NCBI GenBank assembly: GCA_037576195.1
Contig: CM075104.1
Location: 27,668,211 to 27,732,210 of the forward strand
DNA from: Phytoseiulus persimilis
Taxonomy: Eukaryota; Arthropoda; Arachnida; Mesostigmata; Phytoseiidae
Reading direction: 5' to 3'
DNA length: 64,000 nt
The position numbers and the translations under genes were made by a program. The notes under the pieces were generated by a model that saw only the letters and a list, made by a program, of their open reading frames with translations, did no database searches and had not been told where the DNA came from. The first letter of the stretch is position 1, and each line of letters opens with the position of its first letter. Of this stretch, positions 25,180 to 38,528 are shown one piece after another.

Positions 25180-28100
25180 TTAGACAAGATACACCTGGAG
25201 GTAGCGATAGATATACAGACGATAGTCTTTTGATGCGAGAACGACGCTGCCGTCGTTCATGAGCGCGACATCGAAGCACTGCGCGTGCTTTACCTTCGAT
25301 TCAAGAGCATTAACGAGCTGGCCATCTTGCGTGAAGATGGTTATGTTGAAGTTGTTGTGATTGTCCGCAACTAATATTTCACCCTGTTGGTTGATACAGA
25401 CGCCTAGACGAGACAGAAAGGGGAGAATTCGTGTAAGTCACGAGTAGAGCAATTAAGGTTTTTGATGGTCAGTTCCGATTGAACAAATGCATATCAGAGC
25501 GGAAGCATGCCGAATAGACAGTTCGATATCTATCTCCAGCGAATCGCCGTCAGTCCCTATAGATCAGAAAGGAGATATATAGCCCCTCACTTACCAATGG
25601 GATAGTTGGTTATGCCTTCTCCTCCAATCTTGCGGAGGAACACGCCTTCGTAGTTGAACACTTTAACACAATGGGCGCGGTTGTCCGAGATGAAAATTTC
25701 TTGTTTGTCATTCACGACGACGCCGTTCGGAAACTCGAGATGTTTCGAGCAACCGAATTTTTGCAGAACGTTACCGTTTTGATCGAAAATCAGCACTCGC
25801 ATCACTTTGCACTCCACCACAATGATGCGACCCTTGTTGTCCACAGTTATCCCTGTAAGAGAATTGATCGCCGTTGAGAAACTCTGAAACATTGGTCAGC
25901 CTCTCGGGAACGAGGTGTGTCGGATCTGTGTGTCGTTCTATGCATCAGCGAATGATTTTGGAGGACTCGAGCACGATCAGACTCGTGGGACATACCTCGT
26001 GGGTGTTGCAGGATGTTGGCCCCGAATTTACGCACGAATTGTCCGTATTGATTATAGACTTGGATTTGGTGAGTTGGACTGCGTTCCGTGACAATGATGT
26101 CCCCCGAGGTCTTCACAACGGATACTCGGTTCGGGTAGAGAAGCTGACCGTCTCGCTTGCCACACTCTCCGAATTGGAACTTGAAATGACCCTCCTTATT
26201 GAAAATCTGGATTCTGTGGTTGTTCGTGTCGGCCACTATGATGTCGTTCTGAGCGTTGACCGCCACCCCTGAAGGTTCTGTGAATTGTCCCTCCATGACA
26301 CCGAACTCGCCGAATTTACAGTGGTAGATCATTTTCTGACGCTTCAATTGAGATTTCAGAGGATAGGCTGGAGCTTGGACGAACTTCGAAGTCAAGTCGA
26401 CCGCGTTGCTACCAATCGCATTGGAAGATGTCAGTCCTCCCACCACAGAATTCAGTCCAACCGAATCCGGTGTGAGTGGGTATTCGTTCACCGGAGAAAC
26501 AGTGTTCCCACCTCCAGACGCCAGGAGGGAGGAATTGAAAATATCGCCGCAGCCTCCCGTCGACCATTTCTCGTAGGGGTTGAGATCGAGTGAAGTTGAG
26601 AAAGGCCCCAGGCTGCTCGCGGATGAAAGGCGCTTCGTCAAGGTGTTAGAATCGAAAATGGTTGAATTAGGACCCGTGATAGACGACGACGACGACGATA
26701 GAGTGTTGCTGTACGAGTTCGTCAAACACATAGAGCTGAGCGTGTTCAAATTGTTCGAGTTTGCGCAGCTGAACATGGAGTCCGACGAAGTCAGATGATT
26801 TTGGTGGTTCGTTATTGTCGGCGTTGACGGCGACGATAGGCCTAGGCTGTTGTTCATGTTGTTGCTATTGTTGTTCAAGTTGTTGTTGTTCATGAGCCGT
26901 TCGGCACCGATGACGCCGCCGCTGGGTCGTCCGATTGGAGCGATAGTCTTCGTCAGCGTCGGAGTTGAGGAGGACGACGCGGACGACGACGTCGTGATTG
27001 CTGTAACGGAGCCCTCGACCGCGAGTCCGTTTTCTGCAACGTTCGAAACAGCTGACCCCAAGTTCGCCTGGCTGTTTATGGCGTCACCTTGTTTAATGTA
27101 GCCGAATGTGACTCGGACCGCAGCTTGAATAGCTTGATAGTTCGAGGCGAACTCGAAGTCGACGTTGTCGATGCTGTTGACATCCGGACGATACGATAGG
27201 ATGGCTTGGAATTTGGAGTCGAGCAACTGCTTGAAAAGCATGACCTCAGTGCTCGAGGAAAACTTCGTCAGCCGCTCTACGAAGTCCGATACACGGTTGA
27301 TTTTTTCGATGGCGCTCTGCACGTTCTTCTGTAGGGCGCCAATATTCATGACATTGCTTTCGTATATACTTTCGAGATCTTTGAGCGTTTCACCGCGCCT
27401 TTCATCGAGCAACGATTTATAGAAATGGAAAGTCGCTCCTACTTCGTCCTGAGCTTTATGGTAGGCCATTCGGAGCTTCTCCTGAGTTTGTTCGACCGCT
27501 TTCAACGAGCTCTGAAGTTCGCGACTTCTGAGACGACCTTTATCGATCAGATGTCCGAGGCTCTCGACATGTTTGTGCGCAACGTCACTCAGCGGATCGT
27601 AGTCATGCAAGCCTTTCGGATGGTCGAGATGGGTGCACTCGGTGCAAACCGGTAGGTTGCACGTGTGGCAGAACAGAGTGAGGACTTCGTTCTTGTGGCG
27701 TGTGCAGAAAACGGGCTTCTCTCCACCCCCTCCGTCCAGGCCCACTCCGTTCGCAGCAGCCGCGGCACTGGAACCGTCTTTGGAGTTCCGGAGCTCGCAC
27801 AACGTGCTCACTCGATGACCTTCGAAACAATGCATGAATTGGTGCGCCATGACACAGTTGGGGCACAGGAAGTTGGCGCAGTCGAAACAACGCGCCACCG
27901 CAGCGGACTCGCGGCTCCTGCACGATGTGCACGAATGAGATTCACTGTCCATGGCAGCGTTTTCGAGCATATTCGAAACGGCGTAGTCACTCAGCAGGCC
28001 TGCGATCCCTGAGGGCGGCAAATGGGTGTCACTCCCGCACTGAGGACATTTGACTTCGTCATTCGAATCTTGCACCTGCAACAAACGATCAACGCGTTTT

Positions 28101-28460
28101 AGTTCATTCTCGGGTCCGATTCGCGTCGTCCGACAGCTCGCAACTCAGTGGATCGCGGACGAGACTTCACCAGAGACTCACCTTCTCCAAGCATGGCTGA
28201 CAGAAAGTGTGCAAACAGGTCAACACTTTCGGAATCGTGAAAGTGTCCTGGCAGAGCCCGCATTTGGTCAAGTTCGGATTGCTCTCAACAGGATGCGTCT
28301 GACGCGGAGGCTGCTGCAGCAGCTGCTCTCGGCTCGGGCAGATCGTCAGTCCTTCGTTCATGGACTCCCCGTTGTTGAACGTGGGAGTGGCCGTTAGGGA
28401 CGACGAGGGCGAGTTCAGATTCGGTGAACTCAGAGACGGACTATCGATAGAGAGTTTACC
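25180..28460 (-). CDS. brat: Brat-type TRIM-NHL protein, copy 2 (5' end not found)
   Basis: Four coding exons, minus strand: 28182-28460, 25996-28075, 25595-25852 and 25180-25403 (stop), 946 codons plus an unlocated start. It has the same RING, B-box 1, B-box 2, coiled coil and NHL order as copy 1, and introns at the same positions and phases (0, 1, 1); exon 3 is 258 bases in both. RING: CGLCQDTFTIPKVLTCLHTF and CPQCGSD. NHL blades are almost identical between copies, while the linker differs: here it is Asn/Ser-rich (LMNNNNLNNNSNNMNNSLG). Expected role as for Brat: RNA-binding repressor with a possible RING ligase function. The two genes are a tandem duplication in the same orientation, under strong constraint in the propeller. 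Open sequence also continues upstream to an ATG at 28787, which could be a genuine alternative N-terminus. Confidence 0.94.
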
Positions 28461-28784
28461 CTGCAAGCAAATGAATCGGGCGTGATTCTCTTTCCTACGT
28501 GACTTCGCTTCTGGAGATACGAGGTTCGCTTTTTCGAGCATTTCTTCAACTACCTCTGCAGGGCTGCTCCTGTTGAAGTTGAGTGTTTCAAGGAAAGAAA
28601 CATCGATCCCTTCCTGTTCTGGCATCGTGGCGAAGTGGAGCTTCCGTTCAGCGTCTGATTGTGGCACTCTCGTCACGTCTTTTCGAGGTCTCGCAGATTC
28701 GGGCCTCTTGAGATTCACTCTGTTCGGAGGAAAGAATAATACGTTTCTGTTACAGATCGAAATGTTGAGCGAAACTCGTTCTCG

Positions 28785-28805
28785 CATCTGTGTATATAAA
28801 CTTCA
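28785..28805 (-). promoter_or_regulatory. Candidate TATA box upstream of brat copy 2
   Basis: TATATAAA on the plus strand at 28793-28800 reads TTTATATA on the minus strand. It sits just upstream of the minus-strand ATG at 28787-28785, which begins an uninterrupted frame into the RING exon. The very short distance to that ATG argues against it being the used start if this is the promoter; a start further in (an ATG followed by PEQEGIDVSFLETLN) would fit better. The sequence could also serve the plus strand or be chance. Confidence 0.25.
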
Positions 28806-31200
28806 TCTCGACGTTTCGTCCCGGAGATTGTTGCACCTCACGACACTGCGACACAACGGCCCGCGCTTGTTCGAAGGAGCACGCCGGGACGACATCTGCA
28901 CGTCACTTCCGGGAGAAATCGACTGATGAGTCGAGCTTTAGAGGCGGTCGGATTCCCCCGCCCGGGGACCATCGAATCAGTCATGCGATGAGCCTGGGAA
29001 ATTTCGCGCGAAGTTCGACATTCGAAGGATCGACAGGGAACAAAGCGGTAAGAGAGGGGATTCCCATGTTGCTCAACAGGTTCGACAGGGGTGGATGGAG
29101 GGCAACGTCCTCGGTAGAGGGCGCTCGGAAGCATCATTTACACTGCTATATATAACTTCGCGAGTGGAGTGCGGTGGGACGGGTTTCTCCGGACCGGCAG
29201 CATTTCACCCCCATCCCACACGTCTCCTTCTCCGAGAGGAGAACTGAGCTCACCCCATACATCGGACCCTCTCCACTGGAGGCAATAACCTCAACCGGTC
29301 TCAAGCTGACCGAGCAAGCGCGCTGGCGGGTGGGCAGGCGGGCGTCACCCACCAATTTCGTTCCCTGGAGCTAACTGCGTGTTTGCGTATGCGGTCGCAT
29401 GGAAACAGCACCGCTCGCTCTATCAGTACCCATCCATCCACAAAACATGACAGTATTTTTTTTTTATCATTTCGCGCGTTTTCTGCAGCCCGGGGAGCCG
29501 AAGTTCATCGTCCCTTTGTTTGCGGGTCAGTCATCCCGTCGGCTCCAGAGGCCGCCACCGCTGCATCGGCACCATCTTCGGCCACGATGACGATCCAGAA
29601 GGAGCTGGTTCTTCAAGAGGAACGGAAAGTCTGCCAGCTATCACTGCCAGCGCCGCAGCAGAAAAAGCGGTGGCGGCAGGGCAGCGGCCGCAGCAGCGGA
29701 GGCAACAGAATGGTTCATTGGCCACGCTTCTGAAGTTTAACGACCTTTGCGTTCGGATTCTACCAGCGTCACGTTGTAATAGTATGGCTTTGTGTCGCTT
29801 TTTCTCTGACTCTGAATTTCTGGCTCGTCTAGCTCCGAGGCGAGTAAAGCGAACTCAGGCATGAACGTCCGCCGCCCGTAGCTCTCCTACGTTCGCTAGT
29901 GAGAAAACGATGACCATCGGCTGAGGTTGCAGAGAGAACTACTCACCAAGCTGTTCGCGTGGGAGAGATGCTGGTGCTTGTTCTGGGAATTCACAGTTTC
30001 CCATCGGGGAAAAAAATATCGATGCTCAAACGAACTGACGCACTGTCAAAGGGACGATCGATCGGTTGGTGGGACACACAACAACTGCAGCACAAAACTC
30101 GTTTACGTTCATTTCAGTGATTGAAGCACAGCGCGTGCACTTAAGCCAACCGGTTGCTGGTTTGACAGCAATCGCGAACCTCTTCTACGGCTCGTACGGC
30201 TAAAGTTTCTTTCTGCCCACTACGATCCTTGCAGCGGTGTTCTAGTTGTCGGCAGTGAAGGGGTGGCAGCAGTAGCGACTTCAACAACAGTGGCAGCAAC
30301 AACAGCAACAACAATGCTCCGAGGAATCCAAAACGTCAGACCATTAAATTCAACTCTGCGTCGCTCGAAGCCTGTCCCACTCGGTGGAGGATAAAGTGAG
30401 TGAGTATTCCAACAGAAGTGTCAAATGCGGCGGCAACTGTTTCCTCTGCCGGCGAAGCAATATCAATGGTATCGGTGACGACGGTCGGCTGAAGCAACGA
30501 GAGGGTTTATCATCGGCTTGGGTGGCAACAACAATTAGAGAAATTAGCGACTAGCAGTCACTGCTCTCGGAAAAGATGACCACCGCGACCACCGCCACAA
30601 CAATAATAACAACACGTTCAACAACAACACCACCACACAGGAAGCCTGGCTTGCTGCACGTTCGCCGGTCGGGCAAGCAATCGAATTTCGCGCTACTGCG
30701 GCAGCAGCAGTGAACGGTCAATGTCAAAAGCCAGCAATGCAGGTGTTCACGTCGTGCCGACTCGGTGCAGCGGTTACTGCGTCTTGACTCGCGGAGCGGG
30801 AGCGACGTCTTCTCCCAACGAACATCGGCTCCCGTGCGACGTAGGGTCAACGACCGACTACCCTCGCTGAGTCTCTTTCCCTCATTGGAGCTGCGTCTCT
30901 TTCCCCATCGTTGCCAACCTGCCAGCCAGACAACGAGTCTGCCTGCCTGGCTCCTTGCCCGCCGGTCGGCCGGCCGGCCGGCCAGACGACCCCAGCCCGA
31001 ACTCTGAGCAGCGTATTCCGTGAGAACATTCATAAGGCCTGGATCGTGTTTCCTGCCTCCCATCTCTCAGTCGTTCCTCTAGAAGCGAGATTCCGGCTCC
31101 TTCCCTCGTTTCGCACGAGGTCGGCGTTGGAGTCGATACCGCTCTCAATGATTCTTGGACTGACGCTGTTCAGCATGGCATTATGATCCGGATGACCAAT
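28806..31200. other. Upstream flank of brat copy 2; no gene identified
   Basis: No conserved frame found. A CAA/CAG-rich patch at about 30254-30312 gives a short Ser/Asn-rich frame (SDFNNSGSNNSNNNAPRNPK) of under 50 codons that starts just after a stop, and an antisense CAACAACA patch lies near 30600-30640. GGCC repeats occur at about 30961-30985. These are typical of 5' untranslated or regulatory DNA of neural and developmental arthropod genes, but no function can be claimed. Confidence 0.35.
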
Positions 31201-34200
31201 GCGGCCTCGGTCCGCCTGCAATCATAGCCTCTATGACGCGACATTTGACTTTCGCGCACAGTTCATCGAATTATTCTCCCCGCACACCCTCCTCAGAAGG
31301 ATTGGGTGCTCCAACAACCAGAAACTTCGGAAATGGCGCACATTCTTCTGTAACTTTTTTCTCGTTTCGTTCGCGAGAGCAGCAGCCGCCGTCCGGCTTG
31401 GGTTATTAGACGGGGAGCCTGTGGCATTCGGGCTGACTCTTCATGGTAGCTTGAAGTTTGATTCTGAACCTCGGAGAAAAGTCGGACCTCTAGGGAAGAA
31501 TCTAAAAATCCCCAAGAAGCAACGAGCGAGGCGTGGGTCCCACAGGACGGAGTCCATACAGGAATTTGGATGCTTCACTCTGTTTTCCCTTGAGATCAGT
31601 TCGCCAAGCACTGAATGAACGAGGCTTCCAAGGAATGCAGACAGAATGAGTAACCTTAAAACCCATGGCTCATGGCATGTGAGCCATGCTACCAAAACCG
31701 CCGCTTTCCTACTGCGAGTGAACCAGCATTTAGAGATATCTGATCTGCCCGAGCCGTGTTGAGAAGGGCGCCTCGAAGCCACAGGTTCGATTTCATGAAC
31801 AAACTCCACGGTTATCGACCACGTCGTTCCCGTATCATAGGAAACAGCTAACGTGCGAACGGCGGAGGGCAGGATTCCCGGCGGCGTGTTCCGAAATGAT
31901 CCGAAAGCACAGTAAACGCTATTCAGGCTCGGGTCGAGATGTTAACACATGAGAGCAACTGATCTGCCCTCAGGCTCCAGTTCAACTTACCGGTATGTTT
32001 CAGGTAGACTTCGATTCAACGAAGGCTGCGGTAGGATTTCCCTGTCGGTGCGTGAAGTTCCGAAACGCTCGGAGAACGAGAAGGCACTGAGTTCAGAGAG
32101 CGCAGCTAATATTCAACAATTAGTTCTAGAGTGAAAAGAGCATTCTTTTCCAGAGGCAAACAAATTGTTGGCACCGAAAACGTAACAAATAGAACTACAA
32201 ATTAATAAAATGCAACGGAGAGAGACGGACGCGTCCAGAACAAGGGTGTAACACAGCGACGCGCTTGGTTCGAAGAGAAGCAGTTCACCGGCGAAGACGA
32301 TGGATGTGCGGTAACGATCCGCCAGAGAGGAGTTTTCGCCCGCCAACAATTTGTTTGTGATGATCGTTGCAGCGACAGCGATTCACTTGACTTGCTTGGA
32401 GTGTATCGAGCACTCGCACCATCGAACTAGGAACCGATTGAAATCCAGAGATTTTGAGTGAATATCGATGATGATGGACGCCTCATGTAGTTCCGAGCGG
32501 CGGCGATGGAACCAACAACACCCAGCAGCAGCGGCAGCTTGTTGTTATTTCTCCTCTGGCGGCGCGTTGCTCGCCGGACAGTTCGGCTGCTGTCGCGCCC
32601 GGAATGGACGCCATCTGGTTTCTCTGTGCGCAACCACATGCAATTCTTGAGAACTAATTGGTGGCGGGCCGGCGTTGATCATGGAATGGATGGAACGGTA
32701 TCTTGAGCATGAGTTCACATAATGAACGAGCCGCGGAAAACGACTGCGATACATTCCTAGGGCTGGGTAGCCATGGTATTCCCTGTACCCGCGAAGTTGC
32801 TCTCCTCGTCGAGAGGGAAGGAAGGTATATCGATGGTACTCTCGTTCCAGGAGTACTTGCGGAACGAGTCGTAGGACGCGACTAAGAACCCCTCTGAAAG
32901 CCCGCCGAAGTGATCCTCGAGCGCAGACGACTCCGTACGAAGTCGATAATGATAGTGATCTTTGCCGGAAGAGAGCGAAAAAGGCACATCGATGGACTCT
33001 CCTATTCTTTTCGATCTCACGATGCAGAGTGTAGGCAGAGGATGCAGTTCCTGTCTAACGCTACCTATGCGATTCCAATGAGAGTTCTGGATGAGCGGTT
33101 TCCAGTGGGTTGAGTCTTTCATCGGGTCTCCTGCAGCGCTCCAGTACAACGTCCATGGAGCTCGGTTCATCTGAAGCCATGGCATGACCAAACCATCGCA
33201 GCGCACGAATACACAACTCACAGAAGGGATGAGGAAAGCTCCTCTCCTGCTTCTCCTCCCACAATTCAAACGAGCCGACAAGTTCTCCCTGAGCATGGTA
33301 GCCAAGACCTGACTTCTGCAAGGAATGATCGAACGGGCAGGGCATGAGTGCGCAATGATGAGTAAACTATCGGTGATGGGGAGCCTATGAGAGGTGAAGA
33401 TTCTCCTCTCCCGAGAGCCAAACCCTGATTTGCGATGCCTTCTAGGTGTCGAACTGCACTCTCAAGAAGAAGATTTCGAAGCCGTCAGGTATGTGTCGGG
33501 CCAGAAATCTGACCACCGACTAGATAAGACTTGCGTCCCGCGAATCGTATCAGAGAACGCCACAGGGGCGGGGAGAGCTGGTGGATCCCCGATTTCCAGC
33601 GGTCGTCCCCATAACGGGCCAATAGATCGGAAGGTTGGCGGAGAAGGAAAGCGACGCGGTTTGGAGAGACGCGGGACGAAATCCGCCTGAGAATCATGGA
33701 TTCGTTGCAATGTGTTCCCGCGCAGGACTTCCCGAGGGTAGTGATCGATACGGGGGTATTCACCCAAGGATCCGAACTTTCCGCAACGCTGTTCAGTGTC
33801 TGTCGGAATTTCCCAAGAAACTGGGCACACATTTAAAGGACCGACATTACAGAGATGGAGCCTGAGACGGTTTTCCGCGAGAACCGTGGTTCTGACAATA
33901 AGTGAAATCCACTGCAAGATTGGGCCCTTCTCTTGGGCCCCTATAACCTGGCAACCTTTAATCATGAATTGCGTGTAACGTAGCTTCCAAACCAGTTTCA
34001 GGGATCCCGAGAGCGGCAGGAGGAAATGACCGAGGTTATTCAGCTCTATGAAGTCGCCGAAATCATACTCGGCAGGACTAAATCGAGACCTTGGTTCCGG
34101 GCCTGCGATAAGCTCGTTAATCCTAGATATTGCCGACAAAACACCGAGAAAGACACAAGAAGAAGGATACGGGAAGCCCGGCCTCCCGATAAATTAGAGA

Positions 34201-37190
34201 GGGGGAAAGTTGCAGCGAGCGCTCTCGATTCGAGTCTGCTGTTGCCCGCGATCTCTTTCCAGCTGTTTTGTGATCTGCTGACTCTCTACGTCCCCGGTGT
34301 CAATCCATACTCATCAGTGGCGAGCGACGAGGTGGGCTCGGCGGATTTCCAACAGGGTCGAGGCTAACCTCCGTGGCCACTTGAACCCACCGACTGCGAG
34401 CACGCTTGTCTCTGCAGTCTTTTGGTATACTCCTCCTGGGCAGCTGAGCGCAGCACTCTGAACGCCAGCCTCGTTTCAAACGTCGCCGAACGGCAGAGGG
34501 CCGCGTTCACTTTGCCATCCGATTAAAGTCCGGCAGTTGCGATGACCGGTATATCTGAGCACGACTATCTCTCCTAAGCAAAAACGCAATTAGTTGGTAG
34601 GAGGGAGGGGTGTATAACGTATGTCATCCCTTGTTAGCCGCCCTCGGAAATGCCGTCAAATCCACATCGATCCGATCAATCCTGTTCGAGGAAAAACAAA
34701 CACGCAGATCCTAACATCATGCCGTATATGCAAGGCTCAGTGTAATTGATAGGATTCCCAAACGGAACCTGATGTATGGAATTTGCTGTTGCGAAAGCCG
34801 TTTTCTCAGAAATACAGGGTGGTATCTCACTGAACAGGAGCTTAGAGGCTTGCAAGATAGAGTGGAAAGATCGAGTACAACGACCCGATGGTGTTGTTGA
34901 AAGAACACACTGTAAACAGATTAACCAGGAGTGTCCAACGGGGATCCAGCCCGCGGGGTGCGCATCGTGCGGCGCTAGAAACGCATGATATGACCCAGTC
35001 TCAGATGGGACCTTGTGGTGTCTTTTCGGCAATGAGACGATTCGAGTTCCTCATGTGGGTGAAGCGCAGATCACTAGTTATGAATGAAAGTTCATGGAGT
35101 GGAACAAGGCCCCCGAGCTCTTACGCCCATCAGGAATCGAGGACGAAGCATATCTCCCCGCTGATGGCCTTGCTGGAGAGACACCGTTGTGGCGATTCTC
35201 GTCTATCGGTGCTTTGACGAGAGGGCCCGTCGAGTAAAATCTCGCGTTCGGAAACGGAACGGCAACCGGCTCGATCTAATCGGGAACTCAACACTGCTGC
35301 GATGCTGGTTCGATAGTCATGCGCTCGATCTTTGTCGGAGGCTCCGATTTGTGTCTTGAAATCCGTATTGCATCAAGCGATCCCTGAGCTGCGGAGACTT
35401 CGAACCGACAAATCTGGAAATAACAGGAAGAATAGCGGCGAGACTGATGCTCGAAAATCTTCGAGAAATCTCAGAAGCAGCTTCAGTAATGGTATTCCCC
35501 CTGTCGAGGGAAGATCCGCAGCCAAAACACTTTCGTCTCTTCAAATGATATCCTCACGACGAACCACCCAAGGTATGGGGCTCAAAGTCGACACGTTGAT
35601 CGCGTTGCACGATGGCCTCATGGAATCGAACCGCAGCCAAGTTCCAGCACAGGGAGGTCCGGACGTTGTGACTCCGGTCATCGATAAGATATATTCGAGT
35701 CTAATCATTGCTGAACGGAAGACAGGGGTAAAATGAATCAGCTTCGTCTTCGAACGAGCCCTTTAATTTGAAACGGCGAATGAGCTCTTCGGTTATCATC
35801 GTGAGTCGAGCCTCAAAGAGGAACCGTTCCCCACCCAGTTCGGTCTAAGCCACTGCTCCTAAACGTGGGGCACAGACATTCCCGGTTCGCTGGTTGTGTT
35901 TCTTATAATTAGATTCCGAAGCGTATCTCATTCTTGTCCCCAATCGGTGGCACTGAGGCAGAAGCGCACCGTGGGGAAGGGCGGTGGCGCGGTCCGCCCC
36001 GGGCATCGAGATGCCCCTGCCGTGTTCGAGTGTGGATACGATCCCAGACTCGGCTATACGGAATTCGCAATGCTGAAATCAGGCCTGAATCGGGATGCTG
36101 GAGAGCTGCTTTCTCATCCGGACCGCAAACCGGTGGCGACAGAATTTCGGGGCGAATGCGCGTGCCAATCACGGCCCTCCGAATGCAACATTAGAGAAAT
36201 CATCGTGGAAAGCCCTCACGAATTCCGCCCAGCGAGACACTTCCAGTCCGAATTCCCTAAAACCTCGCTAGTGGTATTTTGAAAACAGGTGACTACCTTC
36301 CGGCATTCACGTTCTCGGCTCGATGGGGCGCGTGGAAACTTCCACGATCAACTCCCTGGCTCGCCTCAATTTTCTGGCACGATCCCTAGAGAACTTGCCG
36401 TGATTTTTCCACAGATATGATCGTGTCAACCGATGATTTTTAACGGTCCCTGAGGAGTGAAGTCACCGCACGAATCGAAGAATAATTGGACTCCGAATTC
36501 GAACTTCCCCTTCTACATTTATTGTTGACATACGTCATGTGGAATGCGAGGTGCCGCGCAAGCCAACATGCGGCATCAATCCGACAGTCCAGGGGCGTAG
36601 CTAGACGGAGTGCCGTCTCCTTGCCCTCAAGAGACTTGAAGAGCTATTCTGCGTAACCTCGTGCAGCCGCATATGAGAGGAAGATGCCAGAACTTTGTTA
36701 CGGAATGTTGAGAACATCATATTTCATTTCCGCCACGTTTCCAGACTTCATAGTGTATTTTTAGGAACTTCTCTAGATTATCGCGTTATTTGACAAACGC
36801 AACTGACTCGAGCGCAGATAGGGCTTGAAATAAGCGTGAAATTTTGGAGCACGTCCCACAGTGCGAGCAGAGCTCATCGCCACCGTCAGAAAAATTGCGA
36901 GTGACGGACCCAAACGCGGGCTACCAAGTATCGAACCTGTGGTTCTTTATGAGCCTCAGAAGTTCAAGCGGAATCCTTCCGACAATTGCATCTCTTCCCT
37001 GTGTTGAACAGCCTCCAAGAAATTTTCGAAGACATGTTGTATCCTTTTTAGGATCAACTGGGTCAGCTCCTCTGCATTTTCACCTTCCGCTTCAATGAAA
37101 TCAACGAGAAAATCGACCGCCCTGATATGAACTCCAGCGATTTCCACGTAGCGCGTCTCTGGCTCATCTCATCGTCATGCGAGCGGTTAG
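31201..37190. other. No gene identified; several anonymous open frames
   Basis: The longest frame is minus 33462-34139 (225 codons), which has no motif I recognise and overlaps other frames of similar composition; minus 32757-33305 (182 codons) and plus 35332-35736 (134 codons) are similar. A short minus-strand stretch ending at 36956 (about 70 codons, with VDFLVDFIEAEGENAEELTQ) looks like real but isolated coding sequence, possibly a gene or transposon fragment. I would not annotate any of these as functional from sequence alone. Confidence 0.35.
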
Positions 37191-37204
37191 GGTCCAACAA
37201 GCCG

Positions 37205-38200
37205 AAAATTCGAACCCGAAACGCATGAAGCCGAAAAATCGAGCCCGAAAAGCATGAAGCCGGAAACCTCCTCTCGCAACGGCGGAGTGTTCGGGACTGG
37301 TTTGGCGGGATTGGATTTCTGTATCGTTTCGTCGATCTGTACCTTTGTGAGACTCATTCGGAACGACTGGGAGACGTTCTCGGATGGAATGATGACAACG
37401 GCTCAGTATTACTCCAGAGCACGGCGAAACGATGAAAGAACCTTTTTCCCGATTCGCTCTCTGATTTAGAACATTTCGCACGAGCGCTTTCCATCAGCGT
37501 GTCAATTTACGGGAATGGGTCATTCTTCTAGGCACGCAAAGCGCCCCTGCGCGCTCATTCTGGGTTCGAGTGTTGTCCTGGGTCAGGGGCGCCTCCATCT
37601 CATCATCGTCAAATCATTGACGCCATAGGAACTGATCGTCCGTGTTTAATAGGAACGTATGACTCGTCTGCCGGAGTGCGGGCGATCTTTGTAGATGCTC
37701 TAGGGACTGATCGTACTACTGCGAGTGGAGCTGACAAACGCGGATTCCGGTTCAGTCGAGTTCATCTGAGCCTTCAACAGGCAGCGGATGTACTGTGACT
37801 GCGGAAGAGGGTTTCCATGCCGGTTTTCCCTTTTCGGTGGGAAAGAACAAGGTGTTGTAACAGCGTATTCTGCGGAAAGTACTCGAGCTGGAGCTGGAGC
37901 TGGATGGAGTCCTCATCAGCTCTAGCGAGTTGACCTCGGAAACTTCAAGATTCGCGCTCAGCAGATTGCTTCCCGTAGCAGCTACACCTTTGGTCAGTTC
38001 GAACTAGGGACCGTAGATGCGGAACGGCGAGGACGTAAGCGAGGCAGAAGAAGTAGGTAGGCTGAGCATAACGAAGGTGCAATTCCTCCCCGCTAAACCA
38101 GTATCGACCGCTCCGCTGTTGGGAGAGGGGGTTTTCGGCTTCACGCTCTTCAAGTTCATGCCTTTCGGCTTCATGCTTTTCGGGCTCGATTTGTCTCATC
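37205..38200. repeat. Diverged inverted repeat with internal ~30-base tandem units
   Basis: The left arm, 37238-37310 (ATCGAGCCCGAAAAGCATGA then GCAACGGCGGAGTG and GACTGGTTTGGCGGG), matches the complement of 38089-38190 (ACTGGTTTAGCGGG, CAACAGCGGAGCGG, CATGAAGCCGAAA). The GAAGCCGAAA-type unit of roughly 20-30 bases is repeated inside each arm with different copy number. Arms are about 75-100 bases, with a spacer near 780 bases. A decayed DNA transposon or MITE-like element is the simplest reading. Confidence 0.6.
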
Positions 38201-38528
38201 CAGGGTATACACCATGCGAGCCGTCCGGCGTGCTGTCAGCTACGTGCATACCGGGAATCCCAGAATCCCGGCTCAAATACCCGGAATGCCGACTTCTCCT
38301 CCCCCGTGAATCAAGCCTTGGTGAGAGCCAGCGAGACTTCAATGCTCAGCGATGAGTCCTAAGAAGGATTCGCGAATTACGGGAGGCAGCTGAGGTTTGA
38401 GAGGACTCTTTAGAAGACGCGCATGTGATTAGCAGAGGCGCAACGCGAAGCTCGAGCATTTGAGCTGTTCGAGAGATCTTGTAGTCTTCCTGATGCATCG
38501 ATCCCAGGAGCTCGCAGCGGTATTTCTA

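Noticed and set aside
33462-34139. 225-codon minus-strand frame, the longest in the gene-poor region
   Set aside because: No conserved motif, no supporting splice or poly(A) context, and other frames of similar size overlap it. I left it as anonymous rather than a gene.
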